Shown here piece after piece: positions 45,732 through 55,142 of a stretch of DNA of 64,000 nt. Position 1 is the stretch's first letter. Every line of letters begins with the position of its first letter. The notes under the pieces are model-generated. The model saw only the letters and a list, made by a program, of their open reading frames with translations. It did not search any database and had not been told where the DNA came from. Origin of the DNA: Oscillatoriales cyanobacterium (GTDB lineage Bacteria > Cyanobacteriota > Cyanobacteriia > Cyanobacteriales > Laspinemataceae); assembly GCA_011390955.1 (NCBI GenBank), contig JAABRM010000019.1, forward strand, positions 51,215 through 115,214, read 5' to 3'. The position numbers and the translations under genes are program-made.

Positions 45732-46309
45732 AAAGGAAAGGAAAGGATTTGAGACAAATTTAATTTTTTTTTAAGCTTTTTGGGAAAAGTTTGTGATAAT
45801 CTGATGACAATAGGCGGCACATAACGGGAGATAAATTTGTCTAAGTATGAATATTCTTAAATAAATATCAAGAAAATTGCCAATCCCGAAATTTTAGGGC
45901 ATGATTAATAAGTGAATCCCTTAAACGAGTCACAAATCAACCGAGTCAAAAAAACTTGAAATCATTACGGTATATCGATTAGCGAGTAGTCACGAGGAAG
46001 GGTAAATCGATGCCCAAACTAACCAAAAAACTGACTAATCTCAGACTTATCCAGGAAATTTCCACCGAGTAAGTCTGACCCACTCGCCTAAATCTTATGC
46101 CGAATCTTATGCCCAATCTAGTCAAAAGTTTAACCAAGATTAACACCTTTTATGGATCGTGTCATTCGAGGGATATGATAGAAAACTTATAGAAATTCAG
46201 GACAGCAAAATTATCGGATTTTGACATGATAATTTTGATCCCTAGATAGAATTCATCAGAATTCATCAAAAGCTAAAACATTTGCCAGGATGATTTGCGA
46301 GGATTAACT

Positions 46310-48145
46310 ATGCAACTGCAAAATGTAACGATTAAAAGAGTGAGCGGCGCTTTTGCTTTGATTGATAGCTTGAAGCGTCACGGAGTTCAGCATATTTTTG
46401 GTTATCCCGGTGGGGCGAACCTACCTATTTATGATGAACTTTATCGTGCGGAAGCCGCTGGGGACCTGAAGCATATTTTGGTTAGACATGAACAAGCGGC
46501 TGCCCATGCAGCGGATGGCTACGCCCGGGCTACGGGAAAAGTGGGGGTTTGCTTGGCGACTTCCGGCCCTGGGGCGACGAATTTGGTGACGGGTTTGGCT
46601 ACCGCTTATTTAGACTCTGTACCCATTGTGGCCATTACCGGACAGGTGCCCAGTGGTTTGATTGGCAGTGATGCGTTTCAGGAAGTGGATATTTTTGGGA
46701 TTACTTTGCCCGTGGTGAAGCATTCTTATGTGATTCGCAATCCTAATGATATTGCTCGCGTGGTGGCAGAAGCGTTTCATTTGGCAAGTACCGGCAGACC
46801 CGGCCCGGTGTTGATTGATGTGCCCAAGGATATGGGGATTTTGGAGTGTGATTATGAGCCGATTAATCCGGGGACGGTGCATTTGCCCGGATATCGTCCG
46901 ACGGTGAAAGGAAATCCCCGGCAAATTAATCAAGCCCTGCAATTGATTCGGCAATCCAGTAAGCCGTTGATGTATGTGGGGGGTGGCGCGATCGCTTCTA
47001 ATGCCCATGCGGAAATTCAAGAAGTGGCGGAACATTTTAAAATTCCTGTCACCACTACTTTGATGGGTAAAGGCGCTTTTGACGAGCACCATCCTTTGTC
47101 CCTGGGGATGTTGGGGATGCACGGAACTGCTTATGCTAACTTTGCGGTGAGTAACTGTGATTTGTTGATTGCGGTGGGGGCGCGGTTTGACGACCGCGTA
47201 ACCGGCAAGTTAGATACATTTGCCAAGGACGCTAAGGTAATCCACATTGATATTGACCCGGCAGAAGTGGGGAAAAATCGTAAACCCGATGTGCCTATTG
47301 TGGGGGATGTGCGTCAGGTATTGATCGACCTGTTGCGGCGGAATCACGAAATGGGCAATGGATTGAACCCAGAACAAACGAAAGCATGGCGCGATCGCAT
47401 TGCCCAATGGCAAGAACAATATCCCCTAGAAGAACCCCATCCGTCCGAGACCCTTTCCCCTCAAGAAGCGATTGTGGAGTTGTGTCGCCAAGCCCCTCAT
47501 GCGTACTACACCACAGACGTGGGCCAACACCAAATGTGGGCGGCGCAATTCCTGAAAACCGGCCCGCGCAAATGGGTGACGAGTGGCGGTTTGGGAACAA
47601 TGGGCTATGGTGTTCCCGCTGCGGTGGGAGTGAAATTAGCCCTGCCAGAGGTGGAAACCATCTGCATTTCTGGGGATGGCAGTTTCCAAATGAATATGCA
47701 GGAACTTGGCACTATTTCCCATTACAAAGTGGGCGCAAAAATCGTTATCCTAAATAATGGTTGGTTGGGCATGGTGCGGCAATGGCAAGAAACTTTTTAC
47801 GGGGAACGGTACGAAGCCACTGACCTGGAACAAGGCACTCCTGATTTTGTGAAGTTAGCCAATGTTTATGGCATTAAAGGCATTACCGTGAATACTCGCG
47901 AAGAATTACCAGGGGCGATCGCGCAAATGTTAGCCCATAATGGCCCGGTAATTTTAGATGTCCATGTGAAGCGGGCAGAAAACTGTTACCCAATGGTTGC
48001 CCCAGGAAAGAGCAACATGGATATGTTGGGTTTACCCCAGACCACAAGCGAGGTGCTGGCTCACAGTATCCTAGAATGTCCTAGTTGCCATACGGTTAAT
48101 CCTTCCAGCCATAAATGCTGTTCTGAATGTGGCACTAAACTTTAA
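46310..48145 (+). CDS. ilvB: Acetolactate synthase large subunit with C-terminal zinc-ribbon
   Basis: TPP- and FAD-dependent enzyme of branched-chain amino acid synthesis. The catalytic Glu61 is in [20 protein letters not shown]. The TPP-Mg motif is [12 protein letters not shown]...[12 protein letters not shown]. The start is the ATG at 46310 with GAGGA upstream, not the TTG at 46295. The protein is 611 residues long. After the usual end of the family it adds a short tail [20 protein letters not shown]: Cys590, Cys593, Cys604 and Cys607 form a C-x2-C-x10-C-x2-C zinc ribbon, which is not part of the standard enzyme. The regulatory subunit gene ilvN is not adjacent. Confidence 0.93.
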   Translation: MQLQNVTIKRVSGAFALIDSLKRHGVQHIFGYPGGANLPIYDELYRAEAAGDLKHILVRHEQAAAHAADGYARATGKVGVCLATSGPGATNLVTGLATAYLDSVPIVAITGQVPSGLIGSDAFQEVDIFGITLPVVKHSYVIRNPNDIARVVAEAFHLASTGRPGPVLIDVPKDMGILECDYEPINPGTVHLPGYRPTVKGNPRQINQALQLIRQSSKPLMYVGGGAIASNAHAEIQEVAEHFKIPVTTTLMGKGAFDEHHPLSLGMLGMHGTAYANFAVSNCDLLIAVGARFDDRVTGKLDTFAKDAKVIHIDIDPAEVGKNRKPDVPIVGDVRQVLIDLLRRNHEMGNGLNPEQTKAWRDRIAQWQEQYPLEEPHPSETLSPQEAIVELCRQAPHAYYTTDVGQHQMWAAQFLKTGPRKWVTSGGLGTMGYGVPAAVGVKLALPEVETICISGDGSFQMNMQELGTISHYKVGAKIVILNNGWLGMVRQWQETFYGERYEATDLEQGTPDFVKLANVYGIKGITVNTREELPGAIAQMLAHNGPVILDVHVKRAENCYPMVAPGKSNMDMLGLPQTTSEVLAHSILECPSCHTVNPSSHKCCSECGTKL

Positions 48146-48192
48146 TCTTTAATCATTAGAAATCATTAGAAATGATGATTTAAATGCGCTAT

Positions 48193-48227
48193 AAAAACCC
48201 CGGTTTCTCCAAGAAACCGGGGTTTTT
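48193..48227 (+). terminator. ilvB terminator built from an AAACCGGGTTTCT-type palindrome
   Basis: Perfect 16-bp arms AAAAACCCCGGTTTCT / AGAAACCGGGGTTTTT with a CCA loop, 47 bp after the ilvB stop. The right arm ends in the T run, so this palindrome doubles as a rho-independent terminator. Confidence 0.88.
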
Positions 48228-48269
48228 TATGTACCGCTTGACTTTAAGGAGATGCGTTTCCCGCAAAAG

Positions 48270-48380
48270 CCCGATGTCATTCCCGCCGATGGCGGCCTTC
48301 GCGGGGGTAAACTCCTGCGGGAATCCACAAGCGTTTTAGGGTTACGATCTTAGTAGGGGCAATTCGCGAATCGCCCCTAC
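48270..48380. repeat. Repeat remnants in the ilvB-Uma2 gap
   Basis: Around 48274-48335 lies GTCATTCCCGCC...GGCCTTCGCGGG...GCGGGAATCC, related to motifs at 6460 and 60777. At 48353-48380 lies a 28-bp near-palindrome beginning GTAGGGGCAATTCG and ending GCCCCTAC. No gene is present between 48146 and 48459. Confidence 0.7.
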
Positions 48381-48459
48381 TTGAAAAGCGGATTTGGTAT
48401 CAGTCACACCAACCAGACTTTTGCTAAAATAAACATAACGTTAAACGGTTTTAAAGGTT

Positions 48460-49164
48460 ATGCTACTAGAATATAATCCTAGAGATTGCTTGCCTTCCGC
48501 TGAAGATTTACCCGATTCTGATGATACACCTGTGGATAATCAATTACAACATCTGATTCCTGGACTTCTCGAATCAATTCTGGCATTAATTTGGTCAGAA
48601 AAAATGGATTGGTTTTTTGGAGTTGATATGGGGATTTATTACGATCCTTACCAACCAGCGATCGTCCCCGATGGATTTCTCAGTATCGGAGTTCCCCGAA
48701 TTATTGACTCAGATTTACGCTTATCTTATGTGTTATGGGAAGAACAAAAACTGCCATTAATGGTGTTAGAGGTAGTTTCCCAAACCCGTCGGGGAGAATA
48801 TACCGATAAAAAATTAGAATATGCTCAACTGGGCATCTTATATTATGCGATTTATAACCCGTTACGGAAAAGAAAAGCCCGGTTAGAAGTCTATAAACTT
48901 GTGGCAGGACAATATCAATTATTACCGGGTGAACCTGTGTGGTTATCAGAAATAAATTTAGGCATCGGTCGAGGGGAGGGAACTTATCAAGGGATTAACC
49001 GAGAATGGTTATATTGGTATGATGCTCAAGGAAATCGGTATTTAACTCCAGAGGAGCGAATTTTAACCGCAGAAAAAGAAACATTGGCGGCTAAACAAAA
49101 GGCAGCTAAATTAGCAGCAAAACTGAAAAGTTTAGGAATCGATCCAGAAAATATTGATTCCTAA
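48460..49164 (+). CDS. Uma2-family (DUF820) putative endonuclease
   Basis: A 234-residue Uma2 protein with the PD-(D/E)xK-like fold. VPDGFLSIG supplies the first Asp. LMVLEVVSQTRRGEYTDKKLEYAQLGILYYAIYNP supplies Glu and the conserved DKKxEYxxxGxxYY signature. The family is hugely expanded in cyanobacteria and has no settled function; the usual strand-helix ExK is here ExVS, so activity is unsure. A charged C-terminal helix (EKETLAAKQKAAKLAAKLKSL) is common for these. Monocistronic by spacing. Confidence 0.9.
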   Translation: MLLEYNPRDCLPSAEDLPDSDDTPVDNQLQHLIPGLLESILALIWSEKMDWFFGVDMGIYYDPYQPAIVPDGFLSIGVPRIIDSDLRLSYVLWEEQKLPLMVLEVVSQTRRGEYTDKKLEYAQLGILYYAIYNPLRKRKARLEVYKLVAGQYQLLPGEPVWLSEINLGIGRGEGTYQGINREWLYWYDAQGNRYLTPEERILTAEKETLAAKQKAAKLAAKLKSLGIDPENIDS

Positions 49165-49317
49165 AACCTAAGTCCCTGGGGTCTGGGAAAAGACAAAGGG
49201 AAAAAGCACCCCGGTTTCTGCCCGACAAAACAGGCTCAAGCTACTATGGGTCAAAGAGATAAAATCACCTTTATACTCAATTAAAATACAACTATTCACA
49301 CCCATTCACAGCCAACT

Positions 49318-50940
49318 ATGAGTTTGTGCATCAACCCCAGTTGCCCACAACCAGACCACCCGCTGAACCTTAACAACCGCTATTGTCAAGGTTGCGGTTC
49401 TGACTTACTTCTAAAAGACCGCTATCGGGTGACAAGACTCCTCACGGATAATAGCGGTTTTGGGAAAATTTTTGCCGCAGAGGAACAAGGAAGCCCCAAA
49501 ATCCTCAAAGTCCTGAAAGAACATCTGAATAATAATCAGAAAGCTGTCGAACTATTTCAACAAGAAGCCAATGCTTTAAGCAAGTTACAGCATCCCGGTA
49601 TTCCCAAGGTGGATGGTTATTTTCAGTATCAAACTAGACGTGGGTTGATATTGCATTGCATTGCGATGGAAAAAATCGAGGGACTAAACTTAGAAGAGTG
49701 GCTGCAACAACAGGGCAATCATCCGATTTCTGAAGCACAGGCGATCGCGTGGTTAAAGCAACTGGCAGAAATCTTACATCAGGTGCATCAACAGAAATAT
49801 TTCCATCGGGATATTAAGCCATCTAACATTATGTTAAAAGATGGGCAGTTAGTCTTAATTGATTTTGGTACAGCCAGAGAAGCGACTTATACTTATTTAG
49901 TAAAAATGGGTTCGGGATATCAAGTGACAGCGGTTGTTTCTGCGGGATACACCCCACCAGAACAAATGAATTCCCAAGCAGTGCCGCAATCGGATTTTTT
50001 TGCTTTGGGGCGAACTTTTGTCCATTTACTTACGGGACAACATCCCGCTAATTTTTACGATTCCTATAATAATGTATTTCGGTGGCGACAGGATGCAAAA
50101 ATTTCTGCAACTTTGGGGGATTTTATCGAAGGTTTGATGGCATTAAAACCTGGGGATAGACCAATGAATACTCAGGTACTTTTGCATAAAATAGACGAAT
50201 TACACCAAAATCAAGCCAAAAATAAATTTATTTTATCTCCAAGAGTATTCCCAGGTATTATGTTAACTATTGGCGTGTTATTGGGGATTTTATTGACTAA
50301 TTTACAAGCAAATTATGTAACAAAGTCAGAAACAACATCAGAGACGAAATCAGAAAGTCCAGTTGTCACTAATTCACCAAATCCAAGTCCTCAAGCGATC
50401 GCACCTGTTCCCGATCCGAATTTGCCAACTTCTGTACCGCAACCATTGCCATCACTTCCCCAGGAATTGATTTTACCTCCCATATCAGTGAGTATGGATT
50501 ATTCTCAGCTTGAAAATTTCCTGAAAGCGAAAAAATGGCAAGCAGCGGATGAGGCAACTCGCAATCTAATGCTGAAAATTGCTGGGAGAACAACCGAGGG
50601 TTGGCTTGATGTCAAATCTATCGGGGATTTTCCCTGTGAAGATTTGGCAAAAATTAATCAATTATGGTTAAAATATAGTCAAGGTAAGTTTGCTTTTACA
50701 GTGCAAAAATCTATTTGGGATACGGCAGTCGGGAACAGAGAAGTGACGAATGATGTCTATAGTATTTTTGGCGATCGCGTGGGCTGGCGTGTCAATAACA
50801 ATTGGCTAAAATATGAGGAATACAATTTTACCCTTGATGCCCCAAAAGGCCATTTACCCCAAATGTTTAATGATAAGAAACTACCCAGTAATCGATTATC
50901 AGTATTGTCCCCAAAACTGGCTAAATGTAATATTATTTGA
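49318..50940 (+). CDS. Ser/Thr protein kinase with N-terminal zinc ribbon and C-terminal GUN4 domain
   Basis: A 540-residue transmembrane kinase. N-terminal Cys4, Cys9, Cys23 and Cys26 form a ribbon often seen on cyanobacterial kinases. The kinase domain has a weakened glycine loop (TDNSGFGKIF), Lys64 (ILKVLKEHL), HRDIKPSN (163-170) and DFG (182-184). TM helix ~308-328 is followed by a Pro/Ser-rich linker. Residues ~394-535 are a GUN4 domain (YSQLENFLKAKKWQAADEAT; FPCEDLAKINQLW), the tetrapyrrole-binding module that stimulates Mg-chelatase. The GUN4 part would lie across the membrane from the kinase. chlM is 3 kb away. Ligand sensing by GUN4 is inference. Confidence 0.92.
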   Translation: MSLCINPSCPQPDHPLNLNNRYCQGCGSDLLLKDRYRVTRLLTDNSGFGKIFAAEEQGSPKILKVLKEHLNNNQKAVELFQQEANALSKLQHPGIPKVDGYFQYQTRRGLILHCIAMEKIEGLNLEEWLQQQGNHPISEAQAIAWLKQLAEILHQVHQQKYFHRDIKPSNIMLKDGQLVLIDFGTAREATYTYLVKMGSGYQVTAVVSAGYTPPEQMNSQAVPQSDFFALGRTFVHLLTGQHPANFYDSYNNVFRWRQDAKISATLGDFIEGLMALKPGDRPMNTQVLLHKIDELHQNQAKNKFILSPRVFPGIMLTIGVLLGILLTNLQANYVTKSETTSETKSESPVVTNSPNPSPQAIAPVPDPNLPTSVPQPLPSLPQELILPPISVSMDYSQLENFLKAKKWQAADEATRNLMLKIAGRTTEGWLDVKSIGDFPCEDLAKINQLWLKYSQGKFAFTVQKSIWDTAVGNREVTNDVYSIFGDRVGWRVNNNWLKYEEYNFTLDAPKGHLPQMFNDKKLPSNRLSVLSPKLAKCNII

Positions 50941-51146
50941 TTTTACAGCATATTTCCCATAAAAGCAACATGGGTTAATGCTTAATGTTACATTGAGTAG
51001 ATCACCCAGTTTTTCGCCGGATGTGCAATAATCGTCTATTTAGTAGGAGCGATTTAGTAAAAGCGATCGCGCTTTTCCTGTAGGGACTTTGGTCATACCA
51101 GATCCCAGCATATCACTTTTATTTTCTTGATTCACTTACCAAACTA

Positions 51147-52910
51147 ATGCACAAATTTTTAGGATTAGCAGCGGCAGTTGCATCGATAATGATCATTTCT
51201 CCAGTGCAAGCACAACAACCTCTTTCCTTGGTATATCCCTCCAACGGTCATAAAACTTTTGCCCATCAAATTTTTTTAATTGGGACAGCACCACCGACCG
51301 GGGATGTATTTGTCAATGGCCAAAAAATTCAACGCAGTCCTGATGGTCATTTTGCCCCGACGGTGCCCTTACAAATGGGGGAAAATGTCTTTACCTTAAC
51401 CCATCAAGGACAAGAATTGATCGTTAGAATTACCCGTGAGTCGAATGCCCCCAAAATGCCCGCTGGTTTGGGATTTGCGGCAAATTCTTTAACTCCCGCT
51501 GTGGATATCGCCCGAATGCCCGGAGACTTAATTTGTTTTAATGCGATCGCCGCTACAAATGCCCAAGTTTCGGTGCAAATTTCCGGTCAAACTATTTCCC
51601 TATTGCCCCAATCAGAAATTGTCACTCTTCCTTCAAATCTTGCCGCTTTAATTGACCAAAATCAACCGGAAGTTAACAACAGTGCCACTAACTATCAAGG
51701 TTGTTTATCTGCACCCAATCGAACCGGAAACTTAGGCAAACCTCAATATACCATTTCCCTGAATGGTCAGACGAAAACAGAAACCGCCCCAGGCAATGTG
51801 GAAATCTTTTCATCTAACCAATTTCAAATTGCCGAAGTCACCGCCGAATCTGGAGTTGCCAGAACCGGACCGAGTACCAATCATTCTCGTTTAACCCCTT
51901 TACCCAAAGGAACGCGGGCAACCATTACAGGTCGAGAAGGAGAATGGCTGCGTTTAGACTATGGTGCTTGGATTAGAAATAACGAAGTAAAAATTCAGCC
52001 TAGTGGCGGGCCGGCCCATTCCATGATTCGCAGTTTACGTTCTCGGCAAATCGATGGTTGGACAGAGATTTCTTTTCCCCTGCAAACTCCAGTTCCCATC
52101 ACCGTGAAAGAAGGAACAAATACCTTAACTTTAACCTTACATAATACCACCGCCCAAACGGATACTTTCCGGTTTGATGATGACCCGGCGATCGCCCGTT
52201 TAGACTGGGGACAACCGCAACCCAATCAAGTGGAATATACTTTTAATTTAAAACAGCAACAACTATGGGGATATAAAACCCGATATGAAGGCACAACCTT
52301 AGTGTTATCTTTGCGGCATCCCCCCAAACTAACCGGAGGCAGCAGTCGTCCTCTTGCCGGAATGACTATTATGCTCGATCCGGGACATGGCAGTAGCAAT
52401 GATTTGGGGGCAAGAGGGCCGAATGGTTATCCCGAAAAAGATGTCGTTTTAATTGTTTCTAAATTAGTGCGAGATGAGTTACAAAAACTGGGGGCAACGG
52501 TGTTAATGACCCGCGAAGGAGATGATGATTTATGGCCTCAAGACCGGGTAAACATGATTGATGCCCAAGAACCGCAATTAGCGATTAGCATCCATTATAA
52601 TGCCCTGCCCGATGCGGGAGATGCGATGAATACGGCGGGAATTGGGTCTTTTTGGTATCATCCTCAAGCCCATAGTTTAGCCCGGTTTTTGCATCAGTAT
52701 TTAGTGGAAAAATTGAATCGTCCTACCTATGGGGTGTATTGGAATAATTTAGCCTTAACTCGTCCCACGGTTGCCCCTTCGGTGTTAATGGAATTGGGTT
52801 TTATGATTAATCCCAATGAGTTTGAATGGATTACTAATCCCCAAGAACAACAAAAATTAGGTCGGGCGATCGCTGATGGGGTAGCGGCATGGGTTAACAC
52901 GACTCGTTAA
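51147..52910 (+). CDS. N-acetylmuramoyl-L-alanine amidase (amidase_3)
   Basis: A 587-residue secreted peptidoglycan amidase. Signal peptide residues 1-22 end at VQAQ. Beta-rich domains follow, with an SH3-like segment (~225-285, VARTGPSTNHSRLTPLPKG) and an AMIN-like region ~295-390. The catalytic domain (~405-585) binds Zn through His414 (LDPGHGSSN), Glu430 (PEKDVVL) and His483 (SIHYNAL), with Glu549 (LMELGFMIN) as catalytic acid. It cleaves the amide between MurNAc and L-Ala, as in cell separation. Single-gene unit on the plus strand. Confidence 0.94.
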   Translation: MHKFLGLAAAVASIMIISPVQAQQPLSLVYPSNGHKTFAHQIFLIGTAPPTGDVFVNGQKIQRSPDGHFAPTVPLQMGENVFTLTHQGQELIVRITRESNAPKMPAGLGFAANSLTPAVDIARMPGDLICFNAIAATNAQVSVQISGQTISLLPQSEIVTLPSNLAALIDQNQPEVNNSATNYQGCLSAPNRTGNLGKPQYTISLNGQTKTETAPGNVEIFSSNQFQIAEVTAESGVARTGPSTNHSRLTPLPKGTRATITGREGEWLRLDYGAWIRNNEVKIQPSGGPAHSMIRSLRSRQIDGWTEISFPLQTPVPITVKEGTNTLTLTLHNTTAQTDTFRFDDDPAIARLDWGQPQPNQVEYTFNLKQQQLWGYKTRYEGTTLVLSLRHPPKLTGGSSRPLAGMTIMLDPGHGSSNDLGARGPNGYPEKDVVLIVSKLVRDELQKLGATVLMTREGDDDLWPQDRVNMIDAQEPQLAISIHYNALPDAGDAMNTAGIGSFWYHPQAHSLARFLHQYLVEKLNRPTYGVYWNNLALTRPTVAPSVLMELGFMINPNEFEWITNPQEQQKLGRAIADGVAAWVNTTR

Positions 52911-52925
52911 GTTACTTAAGTTAAT

Positions 52926-53309
52926 TTACTTAAAATTAAATGCCGCAACTACTAAACAAACCCAACCGATAATCAAACCAACACCCCCAAACGGCGTAAT
53001 CGCTCCTAACCATTTAATTTCTGTTAGACTGAGGGCGTATAAACTGCCGGAAAAAATGACAATTCCGGCAATAAACGCAAATCCAGCGATCGCTAATGCC
53101 GTTGGGGGGATGGGAAACTGAGTGAATAATAAGGCAACTAATAATAGAGCCAAGGCATGATACATTTGGTAACGAACGCCGGTTTCAAAAATTGCCAAAT
53201 ATTTTTCACTCAGTTGTTCTTTTAAAGCATGAGACGCAAAAGCTCCCAGGATTACGGCTAATCCCCCGAAAATCCCCGCGATCGCTAAAAAAAACTTCGT
53301 CATTATCAT
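52926..53309 (-). CDS. DUF423 membrane protein
   Basis: A 127-residue protein with four predicted membrane helices. The family signature FGGLAVILGAFASHALK lies in helix 1, followed by FETGVRYQMYHALALL and the C-terminal GWVCLVVAAF. The family is widespread (E. coli YgdD) and of unknown function. ATGs at 53309 and 53303 are both possible; GGGGAA lies upstream of the first. It ends 16 bp after the amidase gene on the opposite strand. Confidence 0.92.
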   Translation of the reverse strand: MIMTKFFLAIAGIFGGLAVILGAFASHALKEQLSEKYLAIFETGVRYQMYHALALLLVALLFTQFPIPPTALAIAGFAFIAGIVIFSGSLYALSLTEIKWLGAITPFGGVGLIIGWVCLVVAAFNFK

Positions 53310-53350
53310 TAAATTATTCCCCTAATTGAATATCGAAATTTGATGTAAAA

Positions 53351-53755
53351 TTATACCTCAAATTCATAAATAATACTGCCATTTTCCGTAATATTAAAAT
53401 TCGCGTTAAACTCCTTGGCTTTTTCCGTTAAAAACTGTTGGGCTTCATTGCCCGATACTCCGGTCGCCATTGCCAACCGCATCACAGTAATATTTCCATG
53501 ATTCTCTTTGAGGATTTGATAAAAACTAGATTGCAGGCGATCGCGTTTTGTTTGGCGATGATTTTCTGCCACACTCCACAGGAGAAAACTGCCCCCTGCG
53601 GTCATGGGCAACCCAAACATTAAAGCACCGATGATGGCACTATTTTTGTCTTCTGGGGTTTGTGTTTTATCAAAGGGAGTGAGCAGTGCCACCAATAAAC
53701 ATAAACTACCAAAAGTTAAAAGAAAACTGCCAGAGAGTAATTTAATTAATTTCAT
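53351..53755 (-). CDS. Small membrane protein with C-terminal helical domain
   Basis: A 134-residue protein from the ATG at 53755 (MKLIKLLSGSFLLTFGSLCLL); the reading from 53782 adds nine unlikely residues. Two membrane helices (~5-25 and ~46-66) precede a cytosolic helical part (RLQSSFYQILKENHGNITVMRLAMATGVSGNEAQQFL) that resembles a small winged-helix. I recall relatives in cyanobacteria without function. It runs in the same direction as the DUF423 gene, 41 bp away, and may share a transcript. Confidence 0.7.
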   Translation of the reverse strand: MKLIKLLSGSFLLTFGSLCLLVALLTPFDKTQTPEDKNSAIIGALMFGLPMTAGGSFLLWSVAENHRQTKRDRLQSSFYQILKENHGNITVMRLAMATGVSGNEAQQFLTEKAKEFNANFNITENGSIIYEFEV

Positions 53756-53852
53756 AGGTTGACCGATCGCAGGCGATCGCATATCGTGATGCTTTTATTT
53801 TAGATCCTGGGCTTTGGGGATGACAACCAAAGGTCGAGGTGAAATCTTCCTC

Positions 53853-53893
53853 AAAAAAATAAACGGGGCAATTTCCTAAGAAAAAGCCCCAAT
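53853..53893 (-). terminator. Probable terminator of chlM
   Basis: Read on the minus strand, TGGGGC and GCCCCG pair around a 16-nt loop and are followed by GTTTATTTTTTTGA. The structure starts 36 bp after the chlM stop. Confidence 0.6.
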
Positions 53894-53928
53894 TGCTAGA
53901 ATTAAACGCTCAAATTAAACGCTCAACT

Positions 53929-54615
53929 CTATCGACGAATTGCCTCAAGCAATCGCGAATAATAAAAGCGAGTGCTCGTCATCGTTTGTCGCCCAATGGT
54001 AAAACCATTCTGCTCTAGAATGCGGACAATATCCGCTTCCCGATGTTGATAAGCACGAGTGGTTTTACTCGGACCGGGAAACAACTCGCCAATTTTTTTC
54101 AGCACACTGAGGGCGAGGGTTTTCGGTGCAAAACTCAGAATTAAGCGATCCTCAGCCATTGACGCCAGATGACCAATCATATCCGCCGCTTTTTCTTGGG
54201 GATAGTGAATCAGCACATCCAGGCAAATCACGGTATGGTAACGCCCACTTAAAGATTCCAAATCTTGGGCAGCAAAATTTACATAATTGTTGGGACTTAA
54301 AACAGCAGACGCTCGCTGGTAAGCTTCATGCACCATTTTCTGGGAAATATCGCTACCATAGACAATAGCGCCAGCTTGAGCCAACGGAATACTCAAGCTA
54401 CCAACACCACACCCGGCGTCACAAATGGACAACCCCTGTAAATTTCCATCAGCTTTCAGCCAATCGATCGCACGATCCACGGTTTGCTGATGACCTTGGC
54501 GAATATCAAGCTGAACTTTATTCACTTGACCATCGCCATAAATGCGCTTCCAGCGGTCAAAGCCGGTGGAGTTAAAATACTCCCGAACAATGGTTTTATC
54601 GTCTACTGCGTTCAT
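53929..54615 (-). CDS. chlM: Magnesium-protoporphyrin IX methyltransferase
   Basis: A 228-residue SAM-dependent enzyme of chlorophyll synthesis that methylates the C13 propionate of Mg-protoporphyrin IX. Family-specific segments are YFNSTGFDRWKRIYGDG at the N-terminus, the SAM loop SICDAGCGVGSLSIPLA (63-79), LDVLIHYPQE and LSFAPKT, and the C-terminal STRFYYSRLLEAIRR. Full length. It is not in an operon with other chlorophyll genes. The nearby GUN4-domain kinase may connect to the same pathway. Confidence 0.95.
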   Translation of the reverse strand: MNAVDDKTIVREYFNSTGFDRWKRIYGDGQVNKVQLDIRQGHQQTVDRAIDWLKADGNLQGLSICDAGCGVGSLSIPLAQAGAIVYGSDISQKMVHEAYQRASAVLSPNNYVNFAAQDLESLSGRYHTVICLDVLIHYPQEKAADMIGHLASMAEDRLILSFAPKTLALSVLKKIGELFPGPSKTTRAYQHREADIVRILEQNGFTIGRQTMTSTRFYYSRLLEAIRR

Positions 54616-54727
54616 GTATTATGAGGGTTACTCAAATCGTCTCAATCTTTGAATTTACCACAATGGGGACTTCTGTGCGGCGATCCTACCGAAGGTCGGA
54701 TCGCCTAATTTAGCCCTAACCAAAGAT

Positions 54728-54813
54728 TAGACAATTCTGGCAAAATTCTAAGAAGCCCCCCTTTTTAAGGGGGGTTGGGGGGATCGATCCGTGATGAAAG
54801 CCAGAATTGTCTA
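54728..54813. mobile_element. MITE-like element, copy 2 (86 bp)
   Basis: Perfect 14-bp terminal inverted repeats TAGACAATTCTGGC (54728-54741) and GCCAGAATTGTCTA (54800-54813). The core is AAGCCCCCCTTTTTAAGGGG followed by GGTTGGGGGGATCGATC, shared with the copy at 30358. TA at the outer ends would fit a TA target site (IS630/Tc1 style), which is inference. No ORF inside. Confidence 0.85.
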
Positions 54814-54863
54814 TTAACCAAAAAATTGACCGGCATGGAAATATCACCGGCATGACACTTAAT

Positions 54864-55112
54864 TTACTTGAAGATAGGTTTTTTATTCATCAGCAACTCC
54901 GCCGATGTTTGGCAGATAATTTCTTTGGGTTCTGACGAATTATACAAAATAAAAATATCTTGTAAAATTATCATTAATTGCTCAGAAACTTCTTCCCGTT
55001 GCTGACAATTTAAGTTATCTAAATCATTAACCTTATAGTTTGGTTTTAGGTTGATATACATCGATGGATTAGTATTTGCAAAGGAGAACCAGCTTAAGGG
55101 AATCGGCAACAT
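54864..55112 (-). CDS. Hypothetical small protein
   Basis: An 82-residue ORF from ATG at 55112. The first 17 residues are hydrophobic-aromatic (LPIPLSWFSFANTNP), after which MYINLKPNYKV could be an alternative start. A helix EEVSEQLMIILQDIFILYN follows. No family recognised. A GAGGA lies ~20 bases upstream of the ATG, farther than usual. It may be real but is weakly supported. Confidence 0.35.
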   Translation of the reverse strand: MLPIPLSWFSFANTNPSMYINLKPNYKVNDLDNLNCQQREEVSEQLMIILQDIFILYNSSEPKEIICQTSAELLMNKKPIFK

Positions 55113-55142
55113 GAAAACTTGTCATTTGTCCTCGATAAGCTA

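Larger units (their letters stand above)
45443..46309. other. Intergenic region and likely ilvB leader
   Basis: Apart from the terminator, this 867-bp gap carries two GGGGCGCAATGCTTGCGCCCC palindromes (45611-45635, 45655-45681), each followed by CATAGTTAT, so they form a 46-bp tandem. An AAACCGGGTTTCT palindrome follows (45699-45731). The stretch 45760-46300 is AT-rich without an ORF and should contain the ilvB promoter. I looked for a leader peptide rich in branched-chain codons and did not see one. GAGGA at 46299-46303 is the ilvB ribosome site. Confidence 0.6.

Noticed and set aside
45543..45752. 69-aa ORF over terminator and palindromes
   Set aside because: Starts inside a terminator arm and runs through repeats.
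45760..46300. Leader-peptide attenuator or riboswitch upstream of ilvB
   Set aside because: The long leader invited the idea, but no branched-chain codon-rich ORF or recognisable aptamer was seen.
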